A stretch of 64,000 bases of DNA from NCBI RefSeq assembly GCF_020080835.1, contig NC_058158.1, positions 1,364,001 to 1,428,000 of the forward strand. Reading direction: 5' to 3'. Positions 35,193 through 48,993 of this stretch are shown here, piece by piece. The stretch comes from Cotesia glomerata (Eukaryota; Arthropoda; Insecta; Hymenoptera; Braconidae). The number at the start of each line of letters is the position of its first letter. Position 1 is the first letter of the stretch. A model generated the notes under the pieces. The model worked only from the letters and a program-made list of their open reading frames with translations. It had not been told where the DNA came from and did no database searches. A program made the position numbers and the translations under genes.

Positions 35193-38100
35193 CGCAGATA
35201 ACGGGTCTTTCAAAAAGCAGCAATTTTGATTGTCGCTCACCAACACCAGAATATATTTCATCAGATTAAAATGCTCGCAAAACGAAATGAATACAGCATG
35301 TGAAATATTTCCGACCGGAAAATTCACACCGTTTTTATGTTCCTACTGCAAATACAACCAGCTGAAAATGAAACTAGAGCTGGTGCTGTTTGACGTTTTT
35401 AACGGATGTACGATGACGACTTTTTTATTTTATATTCATCGCTTCGAATCTTCCCCTGTTCCAAGTTGGTTCAATTTTAATTCGGTAGTTTTTAATTAAC
35501 TACCGGCTTGATGAATAAAAGGTCAGATTTAACCCAGCAAATATTTAGTACAAGGTTAGTTTTTTTTTTTTTATTGAGTCAAAAAATATCCGCGGTTTTG
35601 TAGTTTAGTTACTCGGAAACTTTCGAGAATTCTTGTTCTATTTGCTGACTTTCAAGGAGCAATAATAATCTCGCTTAAATTACTTTTACGAAGAAAAGGA
35701 AATAGTGAATGAGTTAAGTCACGTAAGCTGCCCAAAGAAAGTACTCGAACGTTTTTCACAAGCATATATCCTCGGAAAATATTAAATGCTGCTTTTATTG
35801 TGATTGCGTTGTAAATATTTGTGGGAAATTGACTTTGAGATTAAAAAAATTTGAAGATAAATTTAATAATAAAATAGCATTTTCCAAAATTTTTTGTAAG
35901 TTAGAAAATTTTGCTGCAGAAAAACAGAGAATTGTTTCAAATTTGGTGTCAATAGAAAGGAAATTTTGTAAGCTATAAATTTTATATCTTAGAAATTTAG
36001 TATTTTAGGAGTTACAGCTATTTAACCCTAGACTGGTCAACAAACGCGACTTAACGACTTTGGTTAAGTGATGAGAGATTTGCCGCAATGTTTTTAGAGC
36101 GTACAGGGTTGCCAATTCATATACGCTTGACAGGCAGAGACTTGAGGCATGAGATTAGAGGAAAGCTCCGCGAATTGCCACAAATTTTTTTTCAGAAATT
36201 TAACGTTTTTGAAGATGTGTGAAAAAATTATTAACATATTCTAAAATGATAAAGGAACAAAGTCAAATTTTTTTGAATAATTTTAGTTAATATTGAAGAT
36301 GTAATAAAAAAATATAATTGAGCGCGGCATCACGCTCATAAGTTGCCAGTATAGGGTTAAAGATGAAGCAAAATAATAATGAAGGTACTGAATTTTTGAT
36401 CATTATACTTGTTTCTTTTTTTTTCTTTTAATTTCTAGGATAATTGATTGCAATTTGGTATAATTAGGAGAATTTCATCAGCTATAAATTTTGTATTCTA
36501 TGAATTTTTTTTTCAAATTCAGTATTATTAGGAGTTACAGCTGTTTAAAGATGAAAAGAATAATGAAGGTATTGAATTTTTTATCATTAAACTTGTAATT
36601 TTTATGTTTCTAGGATAATTTCAATGAAAATTAGGGTAGAAGTACCGTTTTTGGCCAGTTAACATTTGAATTAATTTATAAAAAATTATAATCATATTTT
36701 TGTTGAGTTTTAAAAAATTTATATTAAAACAAATTGAGTTTGTAATGGTTTATTAATATAAATTCATTTTTATCGTTTCTTTGAACAATAAATGGCCATA
36801 AACAGTACAGTGGCTACAAAGGGTACTTCTACCTACTTAAAGTTAGCACTGATACAAAAATTAACTAGACTCAAGAGCGAAAATCTTGAACCAAGAATAC
36901 CATTTTGAAGAAAATGATTTTCTTGAGTCAAGAAATTATTCTTGATTTAAGTAAATTTTTCTTGTCTCAAGAATTTATTCTCTTGGCTCAAAAAAATCAT
37001 TTTCTTCAAAATGGTATTCTTGATTCAAGATTTTCGCTCTTGAGTCTAGTTAATTTTTGTATCAGTGTGGTATTATTGAAAAAAAAATAAAATTCCCCGC
37101 AATTTTATTTTTACAATAAGTTCCTTAAATAAAAAAATTAGGAAAACAGTTGACCCTGAAGGTCATCCCTGTAATTTCCCGCTAATTCCATACTTAAAAT
37201 TGCGCCAATGACGTTTTCGAGCTCTTCGAGCTCAAAAATACAATTTAAGAGTTATTTTGAGCTCTCCGAGCTTAAAGAGATTGCTTTCCTATGCTTTTGA
37301 GCTCTTCGAGCTCAAAAGTCTGCTAGAGATTTGATAAGACACTATTTTTTGAATTTTTAAACCGCAATAACTTTTGAATGAATAAACCGATTTTCACGCG
37401 GTTAGCAGCATTTGACGCAGTTTTGCAAGCCTTATAAAAAATCTTAAATTTTGAATTGATCGCGCTAGGAATATCGGAGGTATTCTGAAAAAACACTTTT
37501 TTCGGTTTTCTTTCGTTCACGATATCTCTCGAACGAATCAACCGATTTTGACCGGACTGGTGGCGATCGACGTGGTTTTTTGAGGTTAAGAGCTGATTAT
37601 TTTTGGAGTTGAACCATCTAGCCGTTTAAAAGTTATTCCAAAAAAACAACATTTGAAAAAAATTTTTTTTAGTTTTTTGAAGATTTCTCGAAATCTATTG
37701 ATCTCAATCGGTCCAAATAGGTTTTACAATCTAAGTTTGGTCAAGCCCTTTCAAATGGCACCAACCACGATGAAATCGGTCAAGCCGTTCTAAAGTTATA
37801 AGCGGTTCACATACTTTCACACACACACACACACATACACATACAGACACCGTGACAACCTCACGGGGATAGTCAGAGAAGCTTCCTGTGACCTTCGAAC
37901 GTCGAGATCTGATGAAAACTCGATTTTTGCAAAACGGGGTGAAAACAATAACTTCTCGATTTTTGAAAATCTTCGATTTTCTTAGCGGGAAGTTAAAAAT
38001 CAAAAGCTACATTGCTTTATATCCCCAAAAGCTCAAAAATTTCCAAAAACGAATGTCCCTGTCAATAGAATTGATTACTTCGGAATAAAACTCACTAATT

Positions 38101-41100
38101 CGACAACAAACCAATACGGAGAACATGAGAGTAAATGTCTGGTTCGATGTCATGCATACCAAATCTAAGTAGACAATTATTTACACAAACACAAGCTACC
38201 TGTGCAGAATCTGGCGAAACAAGGCATTATACTCCGGGATATAAATCTCGAATGGGATTCGACAGGAATGAGGTAATATCCGATGGTGTATCGTTCGGAG
38301 CGCATCTGTGGCACGATCTCAAAAGGCCATTAGACTCTCGCAAGTGCGATCCATATATCATTAGCCCCGGCTTGGTCCAAGCGCAGTCCGAATAAAAGGA
38401 CAGGAATGAGAATACTAGAGTTTATTTTCATTTATTTTCCCATAAAGGATGAAAAGTGGTAATGTAAGTGATGATGGTGAGCTCTGATGCACTGACCAGT
38501 GTCTTGTGATAATTCTGCGCCGAGATTATCTGAGGAAGCTCAACCGATTCTGTCCGAATGATTAGGTATGTTTAACAGGTTCGCTGGATGGTTTGTTCTG
38601 GGGTAACATGACCCAGTTTCCTCGAGGAATTATGGCGGCACACGTGACACACATCCTGATGCCGAAACCCGCAGCTCCACATATACCATCCAGTTTCCTG
38701 TCATTTCATTTCAGGGCTCACTCTGCTCAGCTCTGCTCTATGGTCTCTTGGTTTATTGCTCCGGAAAAGGGCGACTACCCTCATACTTTACTCAAGGATC
38801 AGCTCTAGGCGCTAAAACCTAAAACCTCCGCCTAGATGGATTTACTAGAAGGGAGACACTGCTAGATAACGGGCGGGGTTTATATCCAAAAAAGTATTAA
38901 ATTTTATGGGGTTTTGTACCGCTAATACTTGTTTAATATGCCCCCAACTGCGAAATAAATTCAACAAAAGTGTAACCCTGTATATCATTAAAACTTTTTC
39001 CAAGCTCGATCTTCTCCGGGGAGTTTGTTTGTTAAATGCCCCTGGTGGAATTATTTTTGGTCTCTTTGTTTTGAGATTAGTCCGTAAAAATTTTTTGATA
39101 TGAAAATAACTATGTTAGGTCGAATATAAGATCAATAAGTAAAATTACAACATATTTAGCTTCATATTAAGGATTATTTGCTAAAAGATCGTATCTTTTA
39201 TTGAAAATTCATAAAAATACCGTCGATATGCCTTTATGTAAGTTTCTTGACTAAATTTAGTATTAAAAATCTCCGACAAGTGGCGCATTGTCGCTCAAAC
39301 TTCTCAATATAGCAGAGTTAAGTTTGAGAATATAACTAAACTTTTTTTTCATCTATTTAAATCTAAATTTTACTAAAAAAATTGCAATTGTTATTTTTTA
39401 TAAGAAATATTCAATGTTACATCAAATAAAATTATTTAATTAAAATAGAATATCATTTGAGCTTTATGAAACGGTAATAATGGTAATTAAGCTCTATATT
39501 TTTACAAAATAATACACTGATAGAAGGATTTATTTGTATTAAAAAATATTTCTTAATAGTTAAAAAATCATTTATTAGAGATCACTTTTTAGTATTAAAA
39601 AAATATTTCTTAGTATTTAAAATGATTTGTTTGTATTTAAGAAATCTGATATTCATTTATTAAATATTAATAAATTATAAAAAATTCATAAAAGTATCGT
39701 TGACATATGCCTCTACGTAATTTTTTTACTAAATTTAGTATTGGAAATCTCCGACAGGTGGCGCATTGTCGCTCAAACTTCTCAATATAAGAGACTTAAA
39801 TTTGAGAATATAACTAAACTTTTTTTTTTTTAACTATTTAAGAGCCGGTCCCTATGATTGCAGCTTTTCATTTCTCGTCTAAACAAAGAAGATTTTCGAA
39901 AAAAACGCTCAGCTACGTAATAGATTTTTTAATTATCTATTTTATAGCTGAGCGTTTTTTTCGAAATTCTCATTTGTTTAAGAGAAAAACATAAAACTGC
40001 AATTAGCTTTATCATCACGAGTGCAACAAGGATAGTACCGTTTCTCGCCGTGAGTGCGACGCGAGAAAAAGATGGGATCGGCACTTAAATCTAATTTTAC
40101 TAAAAAAATTGCAATTGTTATTTTTTATAAGAAATATTAAATATTTTATTAAATAAAATTATTTAATAAAAAGAGAATATAATTTGAGCTCGATAAAATG
40201 AAATAATGTTATAAAATAATAGAAAAAAAAAATATTTTATTTAATTTGATATCAATAAAGTACTTTAAAAATTGAAAAAAATTTTTTTTACTCTTTTAAA
40301 GAGTTTATAATTAAGTACTAGATCAATTTTTGTCTAATATGATATAATAATTGACATTTTATAGAAAAAATGTGAGTTAAAAGTGAATTTATTGAAAAAA
40401 ACAAGCTTTTAGGATATTTTGGATATAAATTTTTAACTCAAGACTATTAAATCCAAGAAAAGAACAAAACCTATTATTATTTTTGTTCACCCGAGTTTCT
40501 AAAGCGAATGTTTGCGTGTATAATTGTCGAGGATTAATCCTGCGGTACGGGTGGATAATCTTCGGAGGTAAACAGCTGTAAACAATGGAAGTAGATATTG
40601 CTCGACGGGTGGTTAAATTGGATTGTGTAACCCGTTCGTTCTCTTCCTTAAATGTTTCTCGGAAAATCCACACCCTGTTACTGAAATTAATACGCGTTGA
40701 TTATTCACGTATTTTGACGGTCTTATAACGAGCTCGTTCATACACGACAGAAGGATAATTCACTCCGTGGGGATTTGAGGCCCCATAAATTATGCAGACA
40801 CTAAATTCCAGTGACATAAACAGTCTAAATGCTCGAATGCCCATCGCTTAATTTATTGTTCTTTCCCCCTCTTCCTACACCAGAATTTAGTTCCCTTCGA
40901 ATCAATGCGCCCCATTTTTTATTTTTTATACTGGAAGACTCGACGAACCGAAAATAAATTTTGTTCGATTTGTTTTAAAACTCCGTTTAATTTTATTCCA
41001 AGTCCTGTCGCGTTCCGGCGCCTGATTAAATCCCAGTTTTTGTGATTCCTGATAACGTATTGATTTGGGCTTATCTCTTCACAGTTGAGGAGTAGATCCA

Positions 41101-44100
41101 AGTCCCTCTGTATACTCAGTAAGAACTCTATATATACTCATACCCCGAACCAGGATCATAAGTGGCTTCGTATTCGGATAAAAAGTCGGGTAAATCCTAT
41201 TACAGATTTATCTCCCGGCGATTTAGTCATTACTTATGCCGGTTTAAATGCACAACGCACTGATCACAAGGCCTTAAGTTATTGGAGGAAAAGCCACCAG
41301 CAGCCACTCGATTTCCATATCACTTTGTATCGCATCTAATCTCCTACCCAGCTCACGATAATTTTATTCACCGCGTGACATACGCGCAAGATAATCGCAG
41401 AATGTCGGAGCTTGTTCTATAAGACCACATTATTTGGAATAGAATAAGGTAATAATAACAAATAAAAAAGAGAAAAAAAAATATAGGAGATAAGAAACGT
41501 CCTTAGAAATTTTTCATGCATCGTTTGGTGTTTAATGTAATTTCTAAACCAAATTTTGAAGATTTTTCATTCTTATTCATCAAAAATATCGAAAAAAAAT
41601 ATCGAAATAAAAATTAGACCTCCTTATTTCAATATTAAATGCTGGATAATAAAAATTCAAATTTTCTTTTTTTTTTCTACTTTGGAATTTTGCTCATTAA
41701 CTTATTATCACACTACTAAAATCAAAACATATTTCTGTAGAGAATTGAACGTTTTATAAAAAGTATTCTTAGTATTTTTTTTGAAAAATTAATTTCTTCA
41801 AAAGTTATTTAAGGTTAAAGTCTAATTTATTGGAAATTTTGAAATTTTTTTGGTAAATTTATTAGACTCAAAATTTTGTGCTAAATATACTTTTTAAATC
41901 CTATTAAAGATTCTGAGATTATTTTTATAATATTTTAACAGTAGTTTTGTCAGAAATCTCTAATTTTTTTAGTGAATTTTAGTGTCATTACAAAGGTTCT
42001 AACTTGAATTTGTGCCTTTTCAAAGTTTTATATCATTCTCACCGATAATTTATTATGATAAGTATTTACACTGCATTCCAAAATACTCTATCTCTAGATA
42101 CATAATTAAGAAATGACCCTGTATCTCGAGAACTATTAACATTTTTAAAGATAAAAGCTCATCCCGATGTTAGACTCATCGAGACCTTTCATTTGAGTAC
42201 CCACATCAATTTTTTACATATATATATGAAAAATATATCAAAGAAGCGTGTGGGTACTCAAATGAAAGCTCTTGATGAGTGTAACATCAGAGTGAGTTTA
42301 TATCTTTGAAAACGTCAACCGTGGAGAGAAATACATGGCAATTTAACAAATATTTTGTGAACTATTGACATTTTTAAAGATATAAGCTCATCCTGATGTT
42401 ACACTTATCGAGACCTTTCATTTGAGTACCTACATCAATTTTTCATATATTTATAAATATTATATATATGTAAATATGAAAATGCATGTGGGTACTCAAA
42501 TGAAAGCTCTTGATGAGAATAACATCAGGATGAGCTTATATCTTTAAAAAAATCAATAGTTACGAAAGTACAGTGCAATTTAACAAAAGTCATTATTTTA
42601 AAAAAGCAAAATGTTATTTATTTATATTTCACATGTCATGGCAGTCACAAAGTGACTGCAAGGTTACTAGTTTTTAATATATCTCAGAAAAAAAATCAAT
42701 TTTTTTCGAACAACCTGCCATTTAAATTTCGATAAAGCAATCTATTTAAAACTTATAGAAGAAAGCATGGCACTATCATAACGCTTGGCATTACGAGGCG
42801 TGCAAATTCGACAATACGCCTAAAACTCCAATTTCCAGCAATTCTCTTATTAAAATTCGATTTCTCCCAGGACACGAACTTCCCTCCAAGCATATGATGA
42901 GTGTTTAACGATAAAAGCATTTCCATCCTATCCCGTATCTCGGAAAGCTGTCGGTCCATTGTGCGACCCTGTCCCTGGGCTCTTATTCGCCTATTGTGAA
43001 TTTCTACCCGAGCTGTGGCCATGCCAAAAGAAGAAAGAAGAACTGAAAGCAATCTTTTATTTACGAGTCAAATGAACATTTGAACTATTCCACGAATGTT
43101 TTTTTCCGTTTATCTAAATTTTTATTCCGAATGGGGATGAGACATGTCTCATGTGGATTTTAAAGCTCGGGACAATGAAACAATGAAAAAAATTCTCTAA
43201 CCAACTTTTACTCAACTCTCAACGTTCAAGGATTCGTATAAAAAACACCAAGGATAAAATTCACAATCATACGACTGACATAACTACATATGTGTACGTA
43301 AATATATTTGCACACATTCTCTTCCTTGGTTAGCGCCGTAAAGTTCTAGCCTTGAAACAGATAAAAGCCGGAATAAAACTAAGAGGGTGAGAAGCAATAG
43401 AGGTTGTGGAAATGTGTACCAAGTATGTGTTCCAGAATTCAGAGTACATTCGTCTTCAGAAGCTGTACACACACAGCAGATGGAGCTGGCTGTCTCTGAG
43501 TCTGGGTGTGTATTACTTGGCTCTAAGCCTACGTTATAGCGCACGTAGTATTTTCTAGCTGTATTAGGTTATGTTATGTTTCGTTCTGTTTCTACTTTGA
43601 GATGTTTACGATCAACTCGAGCGGATCCCAGTAAGACTGTCATTCGCACACAAGACACCTGACTCGTAAATCTCAAGATGCAAATCTGTCAGCTGGATTT
43701 CATTCCAGCGAAAAGTGTAAATCTTCTGGGATTCTGAGTGCTGGGTAAATAAATGATTTAAAATAGAAGCAAAAATTGGAATTGATCAATAAAACGTGCT
43801 TAATGGGACGTGGATCGTGGTTAAGAATTTTTTATTTCATTACAGTATACACTAAGAGCCACGGAGAAGAGTTCAGCACGTCCATGCTACGGAAGACTGT
43901 TCATGTACTTTTTATTCTGTCTTTAGTAGGTAACGATAAGAGTTAACTTTCTTCTTGAGAAGAAATCGATGGAAACTTTACAGAAGAGATTGCTAAAAAC
44001 TCTTGATGGAATAATTTTAACTTTCGAGTATTGACTTTTGATTGTTAATTAGAACATTTTTTTGAGCTTTTTGAAGAGAATGTACTTCAATAAAGAGCTT

Positions 44101-47100
44101 TTAAAAGAGAATGTACTTCAATAAAAATATTTTCTGCAAAGAAGAAGTATTTTTGTCTAATGGAAACATTGGGAATAAAAGTTGGATAAACTTTTTCTTT
44201 TTTTGAAGAAGTTTTTTGAAAATAGCGATGAAAGTAGGAAATTGTTAACTTTGAGGGATCAAAAGACGCTGTCTTCTTTGCAGTAGATAAAGTACACTGT
44301 TTTAGGCGTGTAAAAGTTTAAAGGACAGTTTGCTTTTGTCACTCTTGAGGAAACTTTAATTAAAAGTTTAAGTTTTCTAGATAACGTATTATGATTGATG
44401 ATTGTAATTAGTACATTAGTTACGGGAGATGTTAATATTTAATGCATGACAGTTTTATAGACTTGAATTCTTAACTAGGATGTTAATTTCGAAACTTTGC
44501 TGGAGCTGGTCAAACTCAACGATACGCTGCTAAATTTTATTATTTTTTTCGAGTACTTTATATTATTATAAAGTTAATTATATTTTAAATTCTGCATTAA
44601 TAAAATAATTTTTTAATTTAGAAATTTAAAATTAATTTTTAGCTTTATAAAAAATATTTGCAACTTTGCAGTCAGTATGTGACTGCCGTGACTTGTAAAC
44701 TATAAATAAATAAAATTTTGCTTTATTAAATAATGATTTTTGTTAAATTGCACTGTACTTTCTTAATTATTGACATTTTTAAAGATATAAGCTCTTCCCG
44801 GTGTTACATTCATCAAGAGCTTTCATTTGAGCACCTACATGCATTTTCATATATTTTTCTTATATACATATATATACTATATATAAATGTATGAAAAATT
44901 GATGTGGGTACTCAAATGAAAGGTCTTGATGAGTGTAACATCGGGATGAGCTTATATCTTTAAAAATGTTAATAGTTCACAAGATAGCTAAGTCAGTTCT
45001 TAATTATTAACATTTTTTAAGATATAAGCTCATCCCGATATTACACTCATCAAGGGCTTCCGTTTGAGTACCCACATACATTTTTATATATTTTTCATAT
45101 ACACATATATATAATATATATAAATATATGAAAAATTGATGTGGGTACTCAAATGAAAGGTCTTAATGAGTGTAACATCGGGATGAGCTTATATATTTAA
45201 AAATCTCAATAGTTCACAAGATACAAGATCATTTCTTAATTATGTATCAAGAGATAGAGCGTTTTCGAATGCAGCCTAAATACTTATCACAATAAAATGA
45301 CGATTTTACCGTATGACTATCCTGGAAACAAAATTTTTCTTATTCTTTTAATAATATAGATTATTTATTTTTCTCAAATTACAATTATTAAAATTTAATG
45401 AAGCTTGTCAAGTATTAAAAATTGAAGTAAACTGATGAAAAACCTCATTTTCAATAACGCGAACAATTTCCTATTCAAATGTTATTTTACAAGTTGATTG
45501 CGTATTTCTAATTCCGCTTCTATAAACTAGACTATTACAGCTTGTTTATGAATTTTGCAAAAATATGCAGAAATGCAAATTTGACGAAGCATACTATAAT
45601 AGCCAATAAATTCTGCAAAGCGTCACGAGATTTATAAAGAAAATTCTCTGAAAAGCTTCCATGAATATTAAATCCCGAATCGAGCAACATAATCCCCTAT
45701 TACATACAGTTATATGGAAATATAGTTACATTGTTATTATCTCTTTATGTTTAATTTATTATCAGATGAAAGATCCATCTCATTTTATTCCCGAGATACT
45801 GATTTCCTCTAACATAACGTTCCATCTTGATCCTTCGGGCTGTCCTATCTTATATCTCATCCCCTATATTATACATCCTACATCCTACGTCTAGTTATAG
45901 GATGCTTCAAGCTGTAATACCTTGCCTTTCAATCAATAAAATATGTTCTTCAGTAGTACGAGAGAAACAAAACGTGAATATAAATATAAATATATCTTGG
46001 AAAGAAAGTCCTGTCAAAATTACAGAGAAATCCGTTCAATTTTGTTTTTCTCCTGTCGACACATCATTTTTAGAAATGTAATTTTTGTACTACGCTTTTA
46101 GAAAAAAAAAGTTACTTGCTAAAATATTTTACTTTTTAATACCGTGTTCATTAATAAATTAAATAAAAAAATTTCTTCACTTTTTTTAAAACTATAATTG
46201 GTAAAAATGATAAATGGAAGTCATTTTTTTTACAAATTTAGTCATGCAAAACTACAAAATCTGGTTTAAATTAAAATTTTTATTTTATCTACTAAAATTG
46301 TGCAAATTTGTAGTAATATTACGAAAATTTTTTAATAGTATTAAATTTACAAAAATTATTAATTGTGCAGAAAAAATGTAAATTTTATATTGAAAAAATA
46401 TGTTATATAAACTGAGAGAAAAAGTTTCTTTTAAAAAAAATGAAAAATGTTGCAATAAGAAATAAAATTGTTGTAAATTTTCATAATCTTGATTACTTGT
46501 CACAACAACGTCCATTTTTTTCAAAATAAATTTTTTCTCTCAGTACACGGAAAAAAGAAGAATAAAAAAATTACATTATGTAATGTAACGTAGCGCTCCG
46601 TATAAAAAACTGGAAAAATTACAGTTTTAGATTGTAATTATTACAGATTTTGTAAGAATTATATTGTAAAATGTAAATATTACATTGAAAGCTCTGAAAA
46701 TTAACATTCAAAGTTTTAATTTTGTAAGAATTACATTCTAAAATGTAAATATTACATTAAAAGCTCTGAAAATTAACATTCAAAGTTTTAATTTAGAAAA
46801 ATGTTATTTTGAACTGTAATTTTTCTAATTTTTTATACGAAGTGACGCTTATTACATGGAAAAAATAAAATTCGAAAAGTTGCATTATAAATAATAATGT
46901 GTCCCGTCGTATTCAAAACTAGAAAAATTTTTCTAAATTTAAACTTTGAATGTTAATTTTCACATCTTTCAATGTAAATATTACATTCTACGATGTAATT
47001 CTTATAAAATCTGTAATGATTACAATCTGAAATTGTAATTTTTCGAGTTTTCATCATGGAATGCCGCGTTACATTATATAATGTAATTTTTCTTTTTTCC

Positions 47101-48917
47101 GTGTACTATTTGTAATGTAAAATTTCGATTTTCTTTTTTTCGTGCCCATGTTCAATTTTATTTAAACTTTCACTCAGGTATGTTATTTATACAGATCAAT
47201 TTCTGTAAATTTAACAATTTTTATTTCTAAAAATAACATTGTTAAAGAAATGCAATTTTTACACATCTATTTTTATAAATTTCACGTATAAATTCTTTCC
47301 GTGTAGAGCGTAAATTCCTGACGTTAAAATGACAATACAAAAACAACAATAAAGCACCTATCTTCACTCAAGCTGATGTTTTGCATCATTAGAGCGCAAA
47401 AATGATGTTCTGAGTGAAACTTCTTCACGGATGATAACGGAAGGATCGGTGGTGCTTTCGCGAAGAGGAAGTCTAAAGTCTCTCCTCAGTGTGCATGCGA
47501 TTCCGTGGCTGGTAGTCCGACTGAATGTTGAACCAGACAACCGTGGCGAGCGGGGCTCTGAGGGGATCATTCAGCAAACAATAGCTACCACGATTCCCAG
47601 GAGATTTCAAAGCTTCCAGCTCACCTACTACCACACATAATAATACCACCACTACAAGGCTGTCACCATCTGTGACAGCACCCAACATTCCACCCTCTTT
47701 CTCTCCCACTGGATTTATGTCGCAGCCATTAGCATCTTTCGGATTGACTGAGTTCAGCTCGCCGCATAAGATAAACTCTGCAATTTATTCCCCGATTATA
47801 AATTAGAGCGTTAAAAATCACACTTACTAATCCGGGACATTTTTATGATTGGAAGTCAATAACTGGGCGCCAATTTTCGCTTCTCTGTAATGAAATCTTT
47901 TTGGGAACAACCCAAATTAATATCGAAGCGCTGAAAACGGTTGTTTGGAGCATTCCGGGCATAAACACTCACGTAAATCCTTAAGCAATCTATTCACGTC
48001 CCGGAGAAGGACAAATTGCCGGAACAGGAGTTAATCGGAAATAAACTTCCAAGAGGACTTGGTAAATCATCGGGTTGTTAGATTGCGAGAGGGATATCCC
48101 GATGGATCTCCAAGCTGAATCTTGAGTACACTTTGGTGAGCTTATAGCTTACTCACCATATTCAAGCGTGAGTACTTTATAGAATGTGAATCATTTATTT
48201 AATTAGACTTGTAGAAAAACATGCAAACATTTTTTTAAATTGTTCCTATGTTAATGAACAGTTTTTTCTGCTAACTATATTTTTTATCAAAGAAGTATCT
48301 TCTAAAATAATAAATTTATCAATTTCTTGTCGTAAAAGCCTTATAAGAGATATGGAAAAAATTGAATTAGTGTATAATCATCATCGATATTATTAAGAGA
48401 ATAAGAAAAATTTTGTGACCAGTGTATTCATATGATAAAATGGGTTTTTATGGTTAAATTTGATATCATTGAAAAAGTCTTGATCTGTAAAAGTGTCTTT
48501 TCAAGGTTCAATATCATTCTGACTAATAGTCAATTTATTATGATAAGTATTTAAGCTGCATTTGAAAATGCTCTATCTCTAGATACAGAATTAAGAAATT
48601 ACCTTGTATCTTGTGAAATATTGACATTTTTAAAGATATAAGCTCATCTTGACATTACTCTCATCGAGACCTTTCATTTGAGTACCCACATCAATTTTTA
48701 ATATATTTATATATATTATATATATATGTATATATATAAAGTGCATGTGGGTACTCAAATGAAAGCATTTGATAAGTATAACATCGGGATGAGCTTATAT
48801 CTTAAAAAATGTCAATAATTAAGACCTGACTTGTTATCTTATAAGCTCATCCCGATGTTACACTCATCAAGAGCTTTTATTTGAGTACCCATATGCATTT
48901 TTATATATTTTTCATAA

Positions 48918-48993
<76 letters not shown>

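Noticed and set aside
35029..35327. Two overlapping poly-His-Thr frames
   Set aside because: They are translations of the GT microsatellite at 35159-35190.
38135..38808. Two plus-strand frames in the GC-richer island
   Set aside because: No domain, no shared splice phase and no family similarity that I can see; reported only as an island.
47364..47709. Three overlapping frames on both strands
   Set aside because: Open on both strands at once because of local GC content; no family signal.
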